Of a stretch of 64,000 nucleotides of DNA, positions 15,151 to 23,744 are shown piece after piece (the stretch's first letter is position 1; every line of letters starts with the position of its first letter). The notes beneath the pieces are model-generated. The model made no database searches, was not told where the DNA came from, and worked only from the letters and a program-made list of their open reading frames with translations. The DNA lies in assembly GCA_006226595.1 (NCBI GenBank), contig SBGP01000106.1:124001-188000 (forward strand), read 5' to 3'. The DNA is from Deltaproteobacteria bacterium (lineage in GTDB: Bacteria; Myxococcota_A; UBA796; GCA-2862545). The position numbers were made by a program, and so were the translations under genes.

Positions 15151-15918
15151 TCAGCGCAGCTTGTAGCGAATGTTCAGCAGGAACTGTGCCTTGACCTTCT
15201 CGCCCTGGAACTTGGCGGGGTACCAGCGCCACTGAGACAGAGCTTTCTCTGCAGAGGCCTGGAAGATCTTCGGGCACTGTTGGAACTTGAAGTCGTAGGG
15301 AACGCCCTTCTCATCGATGAAGATGCGAACCTTGCAGTCGACCTCGCCGAGGTTCTGCTCGCGAGCAGCGTCCGGGTACTCGGGCGTGACCCGCCGCTTC
15401 ACCTGGACCTCGGAGTGGTGGAAGGTGCGAGCACCGCCGAGCTGGCCACCGAGGACACCGCCCTCGACGCCGCCGATCACGCCGCCGACAACGCCGCCTT
15501 CGACGCCGCCCTCGACGCCGCCTTCGACGCCAGCGGTCTTCGCGGCCTTGACCTCTTCCTTGACCTCTTCCTTGAGCTCCTTGATCTCCTCGACCATCTC
15601 GTCGGGAGTCTCGGGCTCCGGCTCGTCGTCCTCTTCCTCTTCCTCTTCCTCCTCCTCTTCCGCGGCGGAGGCCGGCGGCGGGGGCGGCGGAGGCGGAGGC
15701 GGCGGAGCCGCGGCTTCCTCGGCGTTGTCCTCCATGACGAACTCGATCATGTCTTCGTCATCGAGGATTTCTTCGGCGATGTAGCGAGCCGCCCGGTACG
15801 TCAGCCACGCGAACGTGGCGCCGGTGATGACGGCAGCGAGCAGCGCAGTCGCAACGATCGACTGCGCGCTACGCTTGAGCGCTTCTTCGTCTCGGCTGCG
15901 ACCGACGCCTTCGAACAA
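15151..15918 (-). CDS. tonB: TonB-family energy transducer
   Basis: A 255-aa protein: membrane anchor near residues 19-40, then polyproline (11 Pro), a polyglutamate run, a lysine/glutamate helix (EEIKELKEEVKEEVK) and GGVEGGV repeats that together form a periplasm-spanning linker. The last 85 residues are a TonB C-terminal domain (VKRRVTPEYPDAAR and ALSQWRWYPAKFQG). It starts with TTG at 15918, supported by GAGAGG 6 bases upstream. It is the first gene of the tonB-exbB-exbD-exbD'-ispA-tlyA run. No TonB-dependent receptor is in the window. Confidence 0.9.
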   Translation of the reverse strand: MFEGVGRSRDEEALKRSAQSIVATALLAAVITGATFAWLTYRAARYIAEEILDDEDMIEFVMEDNAEEAAAPPPPPPPPPPPASAAEEEEEEEEEEDDEPEPETPDEMVEEIKELKEEVKEEVKAAKTAGVEGGVEGGVEGGVVGGVIGGVEGGVLGGQLGGARTFHHSEVQVKRRVTPEYPDAAREQNLGEVDCKVRIFIDEKGVPYDFKFQQCPKIFQASAEKALSQWRWYPAKFQGEKVKAQFLLNIRYKLR

Positions 15919-16167
15919 GGAAACCTCTCGGGAGGGTTTGGGCGACCCGTATTAGCCGGTCCGACCCAGGGGCGCTGAAAAGATCCCGCGAACGGAATGG
16001 CGAAGAAGCCGTCGCTCTGGGGATCAGCGGGTCCTGGTGGGCCCGCGCCACGCGGTGTTAACGCGAGATCCTGCAATGTGCTTACGACACAGTACGTAGG
16101 GAACGGTTTCACGTCGGTCACCGCGCTTCCCTGGCGACTTCACGTGAACGCTACGATAGTGCAAATT
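15919..16167. other. Intergenic region upstream of tonB
   Basis: No credible gene. The region must hold the promoter of the tonB operon, but I could not pick a convincing -35/-10 pair on the minus strand. Base composition becomes markedly more A+T rich towards 16150-16180, at the tail of the xseB terminator. Confidence 0.5.
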
Positions 16168-16206
16168 CTATAAACACAAACGGGATCGTGATGCTTCACG
16201 ATCCCG
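16168..16206 (-). terminator. Strong rho-independent terminator of the XPB-xseB operon
   Basis: CGGGATCGTGA (16181-16191) and TCACGATCCCG (16196-16206) form a perfect 11-bp stem with a 4-base loop. Read on the minus strand it is followed by TTTGTGTTTATAG, a good U-rich tail. It ends transcription 30 bases after the xseB stop. Confidence 0.88.
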
Positions 16207-16235
16207 CCGGATGAGGTGGAGACTAGCGTTTGGAG

Positions 16236-16457
16236 CTACTCGGGCTCCGGCAGCGCCTGCTCCTCGATCCCGCTGCTCCCGCGGGTGAGCGCGGCGACGC
16301 GCTGCTCGGCCGCCTCGAGCTGCTCGTGGCAGCTACGCGCGAGCTCGACGCCTTCCTCGAACAGGCTCAGGGCCTCCTCGAGGGGGATCTCAGCGCTCTC
16401 GAGCTTGCGAACGCGCTCCTCGAGCGCGGACAGCGATGCCTCGAATCCTTCTGCCAT
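16236..16457 (-). CDS. xseB: Exodeoxyribonuclease VII small subunit
   Basis: A 73-aa protein of typical XseB length with the family pattern FEASLSALEERVRKLE, ESAEIPLEEALSLFEEG and a coiled-coil second half (ARSCHEQLEAAEQRV). It is the accessory subunit of the ssDNA exonuclease XseA/XseB. The ATG overlaps the partner-gene stop by one base (TAATG), and GGAGG lies just upstream. xseA is not in the window. Coupling to an XPB helicase operon is unusual. Confidence 0.92.
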   Translation of the reverse strand: MAEGFEASLSALEERVRKLESAEIPLEEALSLFEEGVELARSCHEQLEAAEQRVAALTRGSSGIEEQALPEPE

Positions 16458-18721
16458 TACGCCTCCACGATCCGCAGTCGCTCGATCCGCTCGAGGTGGT
16501 AGGTCCGGCGCTCGCCGCTCTCGCGATCGAGTCCGACGAGCACCACCTGATCGCCCTTGAACGCCACGCGCTGCGGCTCGACCAGACAGGTGAGCTTCTG
16601 CGCGTTCTGGGTCTTGTACACCATCTCCACGTCCGTCTCCTCGGACATGGCGCGCTCGAGGATCTGCCGGGCCTCGGCCGCATCGACGAGCGGCGGCTTG
16701 TCTTCCTTGGCCTTCTTGCGCTTCGCGACCCGGGTGCCGGGCACGGCGTGCAGGGCCTCGGGCTCGACAGCCTCGAGTCCGCGCTTGAGCGGATCGACGC
16801 TGGCCTCGCGGGCCTCGCGAACCAGGCGGTGCAGGTTCTGGCGCGCCTCGACCGCCTCGGGATCGCCGGGGTAGCGGCGGGTGTCCGGGGTGGGGTCGAA
16901 GTTCAGGTCGCGGAGCACGCCCTCGATCTCCGCGCGACGGCTGGCGTCCACGGCGTACATGCCGGGGGCGAAGCGGTGCAGGAGGTAGGGCTTGATCTTC
17001 TTGTTGCCCTCGAGCCGTCGGATCTGGCTGCGGTGCACGGTCATCAGCGTGACCTCGTGGAACTCCACGTCACCGCGGTGGCCGATCCAGCCCTTGAGCG
17101 TGGACTCTACGTTCTCGGGCAGGCCGATCTGGCTGTTCTCGCGCAGGAACTGGAGCACGTCGTCCCGGCGCCACCCGCGATCCAGGCCGCGCTCGATGCT
17201 CGGCTCGGTGATCTTGTAGGTGTTCGCGCGGTCACAGCCGACGAGCTCGCCGAGCTCTCCGATCCGGAAGAGCAGGATCGGCGCGAGACCGGCCGGGGCC
17301 ATGATCTCGAAGCTCGGGGTCAGGTAGAACTGGCGGAAGCCGTCGTCCTCGGCCGGCGAGAGCAGCGCGCGACCGCGGGGGGAGAGGCGGTAGAACTTCT
17401 CCTGGCCCCACTGGCCCATCTCGAGCATGCCGGCGCGCACCAGCGGCGCGAAGCTGTACGACTCGCGCTCGTGGCTACGGGTCGCGGCGTAGGTTCCGCG
17501 CTGGTAGCGCTCGCGCCAGTCCGCACCCTTGCGCCACCGGCGGTACTGCGCGACGAGCGGGTTCTCGGCGACCCAGCCCTCCTCGTCGCTGCTCGCGGCG
17601 GCGTTGTGCACGGCCCACATGACCCACTCGGCCATGTCGAAGCGCTTCTCGAGAGCCCGGAACACCAGGTCGCGCTGGTCCTCGGGCTCGAGGTTGAGCC
17701 ACTCCTCGGTCGCGTCGCGGTTGAGCGACAGGTACTCACCGCGGAGCTCGACCAGCCCGTGCATCATCAGGAAGTCGATGTGGAAGGCGAACAGCTCGGA
17801 GTCGGACTCCCAGATCTGGGAGAAGAACTCGTCCATCGCCTCCTTGTCGTGGCGGTAGATCTCGTGGCGCTGCGTGAGCCGCGGGCTGTTCTGATCGATG
17901 TACGTCGCCAGGGACGCGATCGAGTAGTCGAGCGGCGGGCAGAACGGCTTGACGTCGATCACCCGCACGTCGTCGTGCACGAACAGGGGCAGGGACAGCT
18001 CGGGCTCGAGTGCCTCGATCAGCCCGTCCACGATCGGCATCGGCAGGATGTAGAAGAAGTCGCCGTCGCGCTCGTCGCTCGCGAACACGAGACCCTTGTC
18101 GGCGAGGGCCGAGAGCACGCGCTTCCACTCGCGCTCGTGGCCGCCGAAGGACAGGGACAGCTCGCGCACGAACTCGTCGCCATGGGCGACGCCGCCGGCC
18201 TGGACCAGCGCGGAGAGCGCCTTCTTGTCGCGCTCCTGCAGCTGGCGCAGCAGGTTGTCGATGCGCGAGGGCTGACCCAGTGCGCGCACGGCGAGCTGGA
18301 TCATGCGGTCCTTGGTGCCGACGCGACCGGGCTGACCACCGAGACCCTTGTACAGGTTCGAGATCAGCGAGTCGGGCATGCGCTGCAGCCAGGCCGCAGC
18401 GGCGTCGAGCTCCTCGCGGGAGATGCGACGACGACGGGCGCCGGCGCTGCCGGGGGCTCCACGACGGGCGCGGCTGTTGCGCTTGCGGGCCGGGTTGCGG
18501 CCGGTGGCCGGCACGGCGACCACGGGACCGGTGAGATCCACGGCGCGGCGTCCGCCGCGGCGCTGGGTCGTGGTCTCGGTGATCACCTCGTCGCCGTACA
18601 CCACGGTACCGCGATCGTGACCTCCGCCACCTCCGCCGTTGCCAGCTGCGCCGCGCTTCCGGCGACGGCGACGACGCCGACGACGGCTGTTCCCGGAGTC
18701 GACTTCAAGCTCTTCGGACAT
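16457..18721 (-). CDS. XPB helicase-associated protein with WYL-like C-terminus
   Basis: A 754-aa protein. The first 90 residues are a basic low-complexity tail (nine Arg in a row, Gly-rich). An alpha-helical middle part resembles the helicase-associated proteins encoded next to bacterial XPB. Residues about 460-570 (YLTPSFEIMAPAGLAP, IGELGELVGCDRANTYKIT, VESTLKGWIG) match the Helicase_C_3/XPB-Ssl2 N-terminal-type domain. The last 75 residues (VEMVYKTQNAQKLTCLVEPQRVAFKGDQVVLVGLD) look like a WYL ligand/nucleic-acid-binding domain. It lies 53 bases after the XPB gene and overlaps xseB. It probably acts as the DNA-binding partner of the helicase in repair. That role is inferred. Confidence 0.82.
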   Translation of the reverse strand: MSEELEVDSGNSRRRRRRRRRKRGAAGNGGGGGGHDRGTVVYGDEVITETTTQRRGGRRAVDLTGPVVAVPATGRNPARKRNSRARRGAPGSAGARRRRISREELDAAAAWLQRMPDSLISNLYKGLGGQPGRVGTKDRMIQLAVRALGQPSRIDNLLRQLQERDKKALSALVQAGGVAHGDEFVRELSLSFGGHEREWKRVLSALADKGLVFASDERDGDFFYILPMPIVDGLIEALEPELSLPLFVHDDVRVIDVKPFCPPLDYSIASLATYIDQNSPRLTQRHEIYRHDKEAMDEFFSQIWESDSELFAFHIDFLMMHGLVELRGEYLSLNRDATEEWLNLEPEDQRDLVFRALEKRFDMAEWVMWAVHNAAASSDEEGWVAENPLVAQYRRWRKGADWRERYQRGTYAATRSHERESYSFAPLVRAGMLEMGQWGQEKFYRLSPRGRALLSPAEDDGFRQFYLTPSFEIMAPAGLAPILLFRIGELGELVGCDRANTYKITEPSIERGLDRGWRRDDVLQFLRENSQIGLPENVESTLKGWIGHRGDVEFHEVTLMTVHRSQIRRLEGNKKIKPYLLHRFAPGMYAVDASRRAEIEGVLRDLNFDPTPDTRRYPGDPEAVEARQNLHRLVREAREASVDPLKRGLEAVEPEALHAVPGTRVAKRKKAKEDKPPLVDAAEARQILERAMSEETDVEMVYKTQNAQKLTCLVEPQRVAFKGDQVVLVGLDRESGERRTYHLERIERLRIVEA

Positions 18722-18774
18722 TCGTTCTCCGGCGCCGCGGCACCCCTCCCACTCCTACGTCGGGGAGGCGGTGC

Positions 18775-20451
18775 TCACTTCGCGGCGCGATCTTCGATGT
18801 AGTAGCGGTAGCCCTGCTCGGTGAGGAACAGCTGTCGCTTGATCGCGAACTCCTGCTCCTTCGTGTCCGAGGTGACCACGGTGTAGAAGAAGGCATCGGC
18901 CTCTTTCGGCCGAAGGATGCGACCCAGGCGCTGGGCTTCTTCCTGGCGGGAGCCGAAGGAGCCGGAAACCTGGATGGCCACGTTGGCGTCGGGCAGATCG
19001 ATGGCGAAGTTCGCCACCTTGCTCACCACGAGGCGCTTGATGATGCCCTTGCGGAACTTCGCGAACAGGCGGTCGCGCTCGGAGTGCGGCGTCTTGCCGG
19101 TGATCAGCGGCGCGCCCAGCTCCTCGGAGAGCTCGACGAGCTGCCCGAGGTACGTGCCGATGATCAGGACGTTGTCGTCCTCGTGGCGGTCGACGAGGTC
19201 CTTGACCACGTCGATCTTGCGCGGGTTCTCGGACGCGAGCCGGAACTTCTTCATCTCGTCCGCGTCTTCGTAGCGCTCGCGCTGGCGGCGCGTGAACGGC
19301 ACGCGGATCTCGAAGCACTTGGCCTCGGCGACGAAGCCCTGCTTCTCGAGGATCTGCCACGGCAGGTCGTAGCGCTTGGGGCCGACGAGCGAGAACACGT
19401 CGCCCTCGCGGCCATCCTCGCGGATGAGCGTCGCGGTCAGGCCCAGGCGGCGGCGTCCCTGGAGCTCGGCGGTGGCGCCGAACACGGGAGCGGGCAGCAG
19501 GTGGACCTCATCGTAGACGAGCAGGCCCCAGTTCTCGTCGCGGAACAGGTGCAGGTGCTCGAAGTCCGAGTTCTTCGAGCGGCGCCAGGTCAGGACCTGG
19601 TAGGTCGCGACGGTGACCGGCTTGATCTCCTTGGACTGACCCGTGTACGCGCCGACCTCGGCGTCGGTGAGCGTGGTCTTGTCCTTGATCTCGCGGATCC
19701 ACTGGTTCACGGCGCTCTGGTTGTTGCAGAGGATCAGGGTCTTCTGCTGCACCGTGGCCATGGCGGTCATCGCGACGATGGTCTTGCCGGCGCCGCACGG
19801 GAGCACGACCACACCGTGGCCACCCGCGGGCGCGCCCTTGGCGTACCAACGGTCGACGGCCTCGTGCTGGTAGTGGCGAGGGGAGAACGGCCGCCCACCG
19901 AGCGTCTCCTCGCGGAGCTTCATCGGCATCGGATCGCCGGGCAGGAAGCCCGCGATGTCCTCGACCGGCCAGTTGTCGAGCAACAGGCGCTGCTTGAAGA
20001 TGCCGCGCATGCCGGCGTCGATCTTGTAGTGACGACGCCCGTCCTGCAGCAGCAGGTCCTTGCCTGCCGCCGTCTTCTTCACGAGCTTCTCGACGTACCC
20101 GGTGGCGAAGCTCACACGGATGTACTTGTCGGGCTGATCGTGCGGCAGCAGCTGCACCAGGCCGTAGCGGCCGATGGTGTCCTCGATCTGGCGAAGCACG
20201 TCCTCGGGGATGTCGAACTTCGACAGGCCTCGGAGGGTCTCGACGATCTGGTCGCGGGTCATGCCAGCCGAGGCGGCATTCCACAGCGACAGCGGCGTGA
20301 TGCGGTAGGTGTGCAAGAGCTCCGGGGAGCTCTCGAGCTCGGCGAAGCGCGCCAGGAAGTCGCGCGCCTTGTCGAAGTCGGGATGACGGGTCTCGACGAG
20401 GACCTTGCCATCTCCCTGCACGATGACAGGGTTCGCTGGATTTATCTGCAT
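18775..20451 (-). CDS. XPB/Ssl2-type DNA helicase (superfamily 2)
   Basis: A 558-aa DNA helicase. It has an N-terminal XPB domain (about 1-170), Walker A PCGAGKTIV, Walker B/DExH as VYDEVHLLPA, motif III GLTATLIREDGREGD containing the XPB RED motif, and motif VI RQEEAQRLGRILRP. Bacterial XPB proteins are 3'-5' helicases linked to repair. The start ATG 20451 gives the usual XPB N-terminus. Upstream sequence stays open, but no homology supports a longer start. First gene of the xpb-partner-xseB operon; a TTGACA-type promoter lies about 210 bases upstream. Confidence 0.9.
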   Translation of the reverse strand: MQINPANPVIVQGDGKVLVETRHPDFDKARDFLARFAELESSPELLHTYRITPLSLWNAASAGMTRDQIVETLRGLSKFDIPEDVLRQIEDTIGRYGLVQLLPHDQPDKYIRVSFATGYVEKLVKKTAAGKDLLLQDGRRHYKIDAGMRGIFKQRLLLDNWPVEDIAGFLPGDPMPMKLREETLGGRPFSPRHYQHEAVDRWYAKGAPAGGHGVVVLPCGAGKTIVAMTAMATVQQKTLILCNNQSAVNQWIREIKDKTTLTDAEVGAYTGQSKEIKPVTVATYQVLTWRRSKNSDFEHLHLFRDENWGLLVYDEVHLLPAPVFGATAELQGRRRLGLTATLIREDGREGDVFSLVGPKRYDLPWQILEKQGFVAEAKCFEIRVPFTRRQRERYEDADEMKKFRLASENPRKIDVVKDLVDRHEDDNVLIIGTYLGQLVELSEELGAPLITGKTPHSERDRLFAKFRKGIIKRLVVSKVANFAIDLPDANVAIQVSGSFGSRQEEAQRLGRILRPKEADAFFYTVVTSDTKEQEFAIKRQLFLTEQGYRYYIEDRAAK

Positions 20452-20822
20452 CCGTGGACCATGCGTGTGGGTCCTCCCAAGCGAGACACCACGCCGAGCG
20501 AACGAGCTTCGGCACCCGAGGGTCTCGCAACCTGCCTCGCAGCGAGGCTTGCGGTGCGCGGTTGAGCGCGGAGGTACAGGTCGACTCACGCGGCGGGCGC
20601 CGCTGCGACTGAGGGACATCGAGGGAGCGCGGAGGGAAACCGCCTGCCTCGCGATCACAGTTACTCCCGACGCACACATTGTCAAGAACAACCGCGAAAA
20701 CGCCGGTGTCACGGTGTGTTTCGATTGGCTTGGCGCTCGGGACAGTCGGGGCGAGCTGGTGAGGGGGTTTCGCCGGGCATGCGCCTTGTACGCGGGTTTG
20801 GCGCGAGGCGGGGCCTCTGCGT
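20452..20822. other. Intergenic region upstream of the XPB operon
   Basis: No gene is supported in these 371 bases. The region holds a candidate minus-strand promoter (20658-20685), which leaves a leader of about 200 bases before the XPB start. No clear riboswitch or protein-binding palindrome was recognised in the leader. Confidence 0.5.
20658..20685 (-). promoter_or_regulatory. Candidate sigma-70 promoter of the XPB operon
   Basis: On the minus strand a perfect TTGACA (20685-20680) is followed after 16 bases by TAACTG (20663-20658), a weak -10. It lies in the most A+T-rich part of the intergenic region. The weak -10 keeps confidence moderate. Confidence 0.4.
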
Positions 20823-21779
20823 TCACCGCTCGAGCGACGACAGGCGTCGATCGCCGACGCCGAGCTCGACGACGACCGGTCGGTGGTCGCTGCCGGTGCC
20901 ACGGCCTTCGTGGACGTGGTGCACGCGGATCTCGTCGCTGACGAGCACGTGATCGAGGCGCAGGGTGGGGAGGGGAAACACGCCGTTGGGCCAGGTGGCG
21001 GCGGCGGCACGACCCCGCTGACCATGGGCGTCGGCGAGGCCGGCGTCGAGCAGACGCTGGTAGCTCGGATGGTGGCGCGTGGCGTTGAGGTCGCCCGCGA
21101 AGAGCACGGCGCCCTCGGTAGACGCGGCTTGCGCGGCCAGCATCGCCATCTGGGCGTGCCAGATCGCGGTGTACTCCGGGCTGCGAGGCGGCAGCGTGTG
21201 CACGGCGTACACCGTGAGTGGCCGGGCGCCGATGTGTGTGTGCGCGCGGATCAGCGGCACGCCACCGAGATCGAGGACCTCGGCCTCGAGGGGTACTCGG
21301 GAGAGCACGGCGATGCCGAACGAGCCCTCCTGAGGGAGCACCAGCCGGTAGGGGTAGCCCTCGACCTCGTCGAGCAGCGCGCCCCAGCCGGGGCTCACCT
21401 CCTGCAGCGCGAGGATGTCCGCGTCCTCGGCGAGCAGCTCGGCGAGCAGGTCGTGGGGCTCGGGGTTCACCATGAGCAGGTTCGCGGAGACGAGCCGCAG
21501 GTCGGCCTCTCCGTCGGGGGCGGTGCGGGGCAGGGTCCCGGGAACGACCAGGCCAAGGGCGATCAGGGCGGAGGGCACGGCGACGAGCTGGCGTGGTGTG
21601 GAGCCCGACCGCCAGGCCCACAGCCCGAGTGGCGTCGCGCCGAGCCACAGGTAGCCGGCGCCGGCGTGGAGCAGCGCCGAGGCGAAGCCGGCGTCGTCGA
21701 GCGCGAGGTGGGCAGCGACGAGCGCGGTGGTGGGAATGGCGGCGAGCCAGAATAGAGCGGCGACGAGCGTGCGAACCAT
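20823..21779 (-). CDS. Membrane-anchored endonuclease/exonuclease/phosphatase-family protein
   Basis: A 318-aa protein. Three hydrophobic segments cover residues 1-85. From about 92 it is an EEP-fold hydrolase: SANLLMVN, the metal-binding Glu in LALQEVSPGWG, AGDLNATRHHPSY, and the C-terminal SDHRPVVVEL with the catalytic His-Asp. This layout (membrane N-terminus plus extracytoplasmic EEP domain) is common. Substrates could be nucleic acid or phosphoesters of lipids and cannot be told from sequence. An AGGAGG ribosome site lies 4 bases before the start, partly inside the hairpin at 21787-21838. Confidence 0.87.
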   Translation of the reverse strand: MVRTLVAALFWLAAIPTTALVAAHLALDDAGFASALLHAGAGYLWLGATPLGLWAWRSGSTPRQLVAVPSALIALGLVVPGTLPRTAPDGEADLRLVSANLLMVNPEPHDLLAELLAEDADILALQEVSPGWGALLDEVEGYPYRLVLPQEGSFGIAVLSRVPLEAEVLDLGGVPLIRAHTHIGARPLTVYAVHTLPPRSPEYTAIWHAQMAMLAAQAASTEGAVLFAGDLNATRHHPSYQRLLDAGLADAHGQRGRAAAATWPNGVFPLPTLRLDHVLVSDEIRVHHVHEGRGTGSDHRPVVVELGVGDRRLSSLER

Positions 21780-21786
21780 GGATCCT

Positions 21787-21838
21787 CCTGACCCCAGGGA
21801 CGATGGGCAGGCCCCTCGGTTCGTCCCTGGACGTCAGG
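21787..21838 (-). terminator. Long hairpin between pepF and the EEP gene
   Basis: CCAGGGACGA (21794-21803) pairs perfectly with TCGTCCCTGG (21821-21830). Outer arms CCTGAC (21787-21792) and GTCAGG (21833-21838) extend the stem. It lies 44 bases after the pepF stop. There is no T tract. The outer arm overlaps the AGGAGG (21784-21789) of the next gene, so it may also affect translation. Confidence 0.55.
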
Positions 21839-21881
21839 CTAGGTCGCGCTCGTGCACCGCTCGTGCAGAGCCTTCGGAGCT

Positions 21882-23654
21882 TCAGGCGGTGAGGGCCAGG
21901 AAGTCGTCGAGCGGCGCGAGGGCCTCGTCCACTGCGGCATCCCAGAACGCCTGGGTGCGCACGTCTCCGCCGAGGAACTCCATGGCGATGGACTCGGTGT
22001 CGCGCCAGCCGGTCGCGGCGAGCAGTGCGTCGTAGGTGTCGATGAAGCCCTCTCCCGCGGCCTTTCCGTGGGCGTACACCGCGCCGCTGAACAGGTAGCC
22101 GAACAGGTAGGGCCAGTTGTAGAAGCCGAAGTGGCTGATGTAGTAGTGGAGCTTGCTCGCCCAGTACCAGCGATCTGGCGTGCCGAGGATGTCGCCGAAG
22201 TGCTCGCGCTGGATGCGCTCCATCTCGTCGCACAGCACGTCGGCGTCGAAGGCACCCTCGCGGCGAAGCTCGTACAGGCGGCACTCGAAGGCGTAGCGCA
22301 TCGGGATGTTCATCATGAACACCGCGGCGTCCTGCAGCTGCTGGTCGAGCATCGCGATGCGTTGGGTCTCGTCCTCGGCGACCTGGATCGCGTGGTCGCG
22401 GAGGATGGCCTCGCAGAAGGTGGAGGCGGTCTCGGCCAGCGCCGAGGTGATGCGGTGCTTCTGCGGGCTGTCGGCGCGGAAGAGCACGCTGTTGTGGTAG
22501 GCGTGGCCGAGCTCGTGCGCGAGGGTGAGCGCGTTGTCGAGGGTGTCGCCGTAGGTCATGAAGATCCGGCTCTCGCCCGACAGCGGCAGCCGCGTGCAGT
22601 AGCCGCCCTGTGCCTTGCCGTCGCGGCGCTCGGCCTCGACCCAGCGCTTGTCGAGCGCGCGCTTGGCGAAGTCGCCGATGGGGCTCGCGAAGCGGTCGAA
22701 GGCGGTGGTAATCATCGCGGTGGCCTGGTCCCACGGCACACTCGCGCCCTCGCCGGCGACCAGCGGCGCGTGCAGGTCCCAGAAGTCGAGCTTGTCCTTG
22801 CCGATGAGCTTGGCCTTGCGGGCCAGGTACTGCTCGAGACGGGGACGGGCGGCCTCGGCGGCAGCGAGCAGGGCCTCGAGGCTCTCGCGCTCGATGCGGT
22901 TTCGGAACAGGGTCGGAGCGAGGTGGTCGGCGCCCACCCGGTCGAGCATGGCCTGGCGCTCGCCGGTAATGTGGGTGAGCGCCATCGCGCACGGGGTCGA
23001 CAGCGTGGCCCACGCGGCACCCTCGGCCTCGAACGCCGCCTTGCGGATCGCCTCGTCCGGGTGGTTGCGGTAGGGCGCGATCGCGGCGATGCCGACCTGC
23101 TTCGGCTCCTCGCCGGGCAGGGTCAGGGTCGCGGTGAGCTCGCCGGACATCGCGGTGTACAGGCTTCCCCAGCCGTGCAGGGCCTCGCGCTCGAGCTGGG
23201 AGCGCAGCTCCTGCAGCGGGCGGTCGAGCTCGAGCTTCTTGCCCTCGACCATGTGCTCGATGCCCGAGCGGTGCGGTGCGATGTCCTCGCGGGACAGCCA
23301 GGCCTCGCGGGCGTCGGCGTCGGCGTCGGCGACGGTCCATGACAGGGCGAGCCAGGCGCGGTCCATGGCGAGGAACACCTCCATCACCGCGTTGGTCGCG
23401 AGGCGCGCGGCGGTGTCCTTCGTGTTCGCCGAGGCGTGGCAGCCGGCGAAGGCGTTGAGCTGACGGCCGCGGTTGCCGAGGTCCTGCAGGTCGAGGAGCA
23501 GGGCGGCCGCGTCGTCGCCGAGACCGTCGAGGGACTCGGAGCGGGCGATGGCCGCGTCGCCGTCGCGCTTGAAGGCGGCCAGGGCGGCGGTGAACGCCTC
23601 ACCCCGCACGCCGCCAGTCATCACGCTGTCCAGGTCCCAGGTCGGTGCACGCAT
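21882..23654 (-). CDS. pepF: Oligoendopeptidase F-type M3 metallopeptidase
   Basis: A 590-aa zinc endopeptidase that degrades oligopeptides in the cytoplasm. The zinc motif HELGHAYHN lies near residue 380, with the downstream family segment AETASTFCE supplying the third ligand. An N-terminal oligoendopeptidase F domain contains AGCHASANTKDTAARL. Start 23654 (MRAPTW) is preferred to the Met four codons upstream, because GGGAG sits between the two. Monocistronic by context, with a hairpin after it. It is divergent to the small lipoprotein pair. Confidence 0.9.
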   Translation of the reverse strand: MRAPTWDLDSVMTGGVRGEAFTAALAAFKRDGDAAIARSESLDGLGDDAAALLLDLQDLGNRGRQLNAFAGCHASANTKDTAARLATNAVMEVFLAMDRAWLALSWTVADADADAREAWLSREDIAPHRSGIEHMVEGKKLELDRPLQELRSQLEREALHGWGSLYTAMSGELTATLTLPGEEPKQVGIAAIAPYRNHPDEAIRKAAFEAEGAAWATLSTPCAMALTHITGERQAMLDRVGADHLAPTLFRNRIERESLEALLAAAEAARPRLEQYLARKAKLIGKDKLDFWDLHAPLVAGEGASVPWDQATAMITTAFDRFASPIGDFAKRALDKRWVEAERRDGKAQGGYCTRLPLSGESRIFMTYGDTLDNALTLAHELGHAYHNSVLFRADSPQKHRITSALAETASTFCEAILRDHAIQVAEDETQRIAMLDQQLQDAAVFMMNIPMRYAFECRLYELRREGAFDADVLCDEMERIQREHFGDILGTPDRWYWASKLHYYISHFGFYNWPYLFGYLFSGAVYAHGKAAGEGFIDTYDALLAATGWRDTESIAMEFLGGDVRTQAFWDAAVDEALAPLDDFLALTA

Positions 23655-23744
23655 GTCGTCTCCCATCGAGAACGGTCCATCTACAGGAAGCAAGGGTCGG
23701 TGCCAAGCGATGGCGACAGCCTGCGACACTGCTATCATCGAGGC

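Noticed and set aside
15801-16121. 106-residue minus-strand frame upstream of tonB
   Set aside because: No motif, overlaps tonB in another frame, and probably covers its promoter.
16436-18802. 788-residue plus-strand frame over the XPB partner gene
   Set aside because: No recognisable motif or SD. The minus frame has clear helicase-associated and WYL-like segments and couples to xseB.
20452-23340. Open continuation of the XPB frame upstream, giving a 1521-residue protein
   Set aside because: The added part is Arg/Pro/Ala-rich and runs antisense-like through pepF and the EEP gene in another frame. XPB homology begins at 20451.
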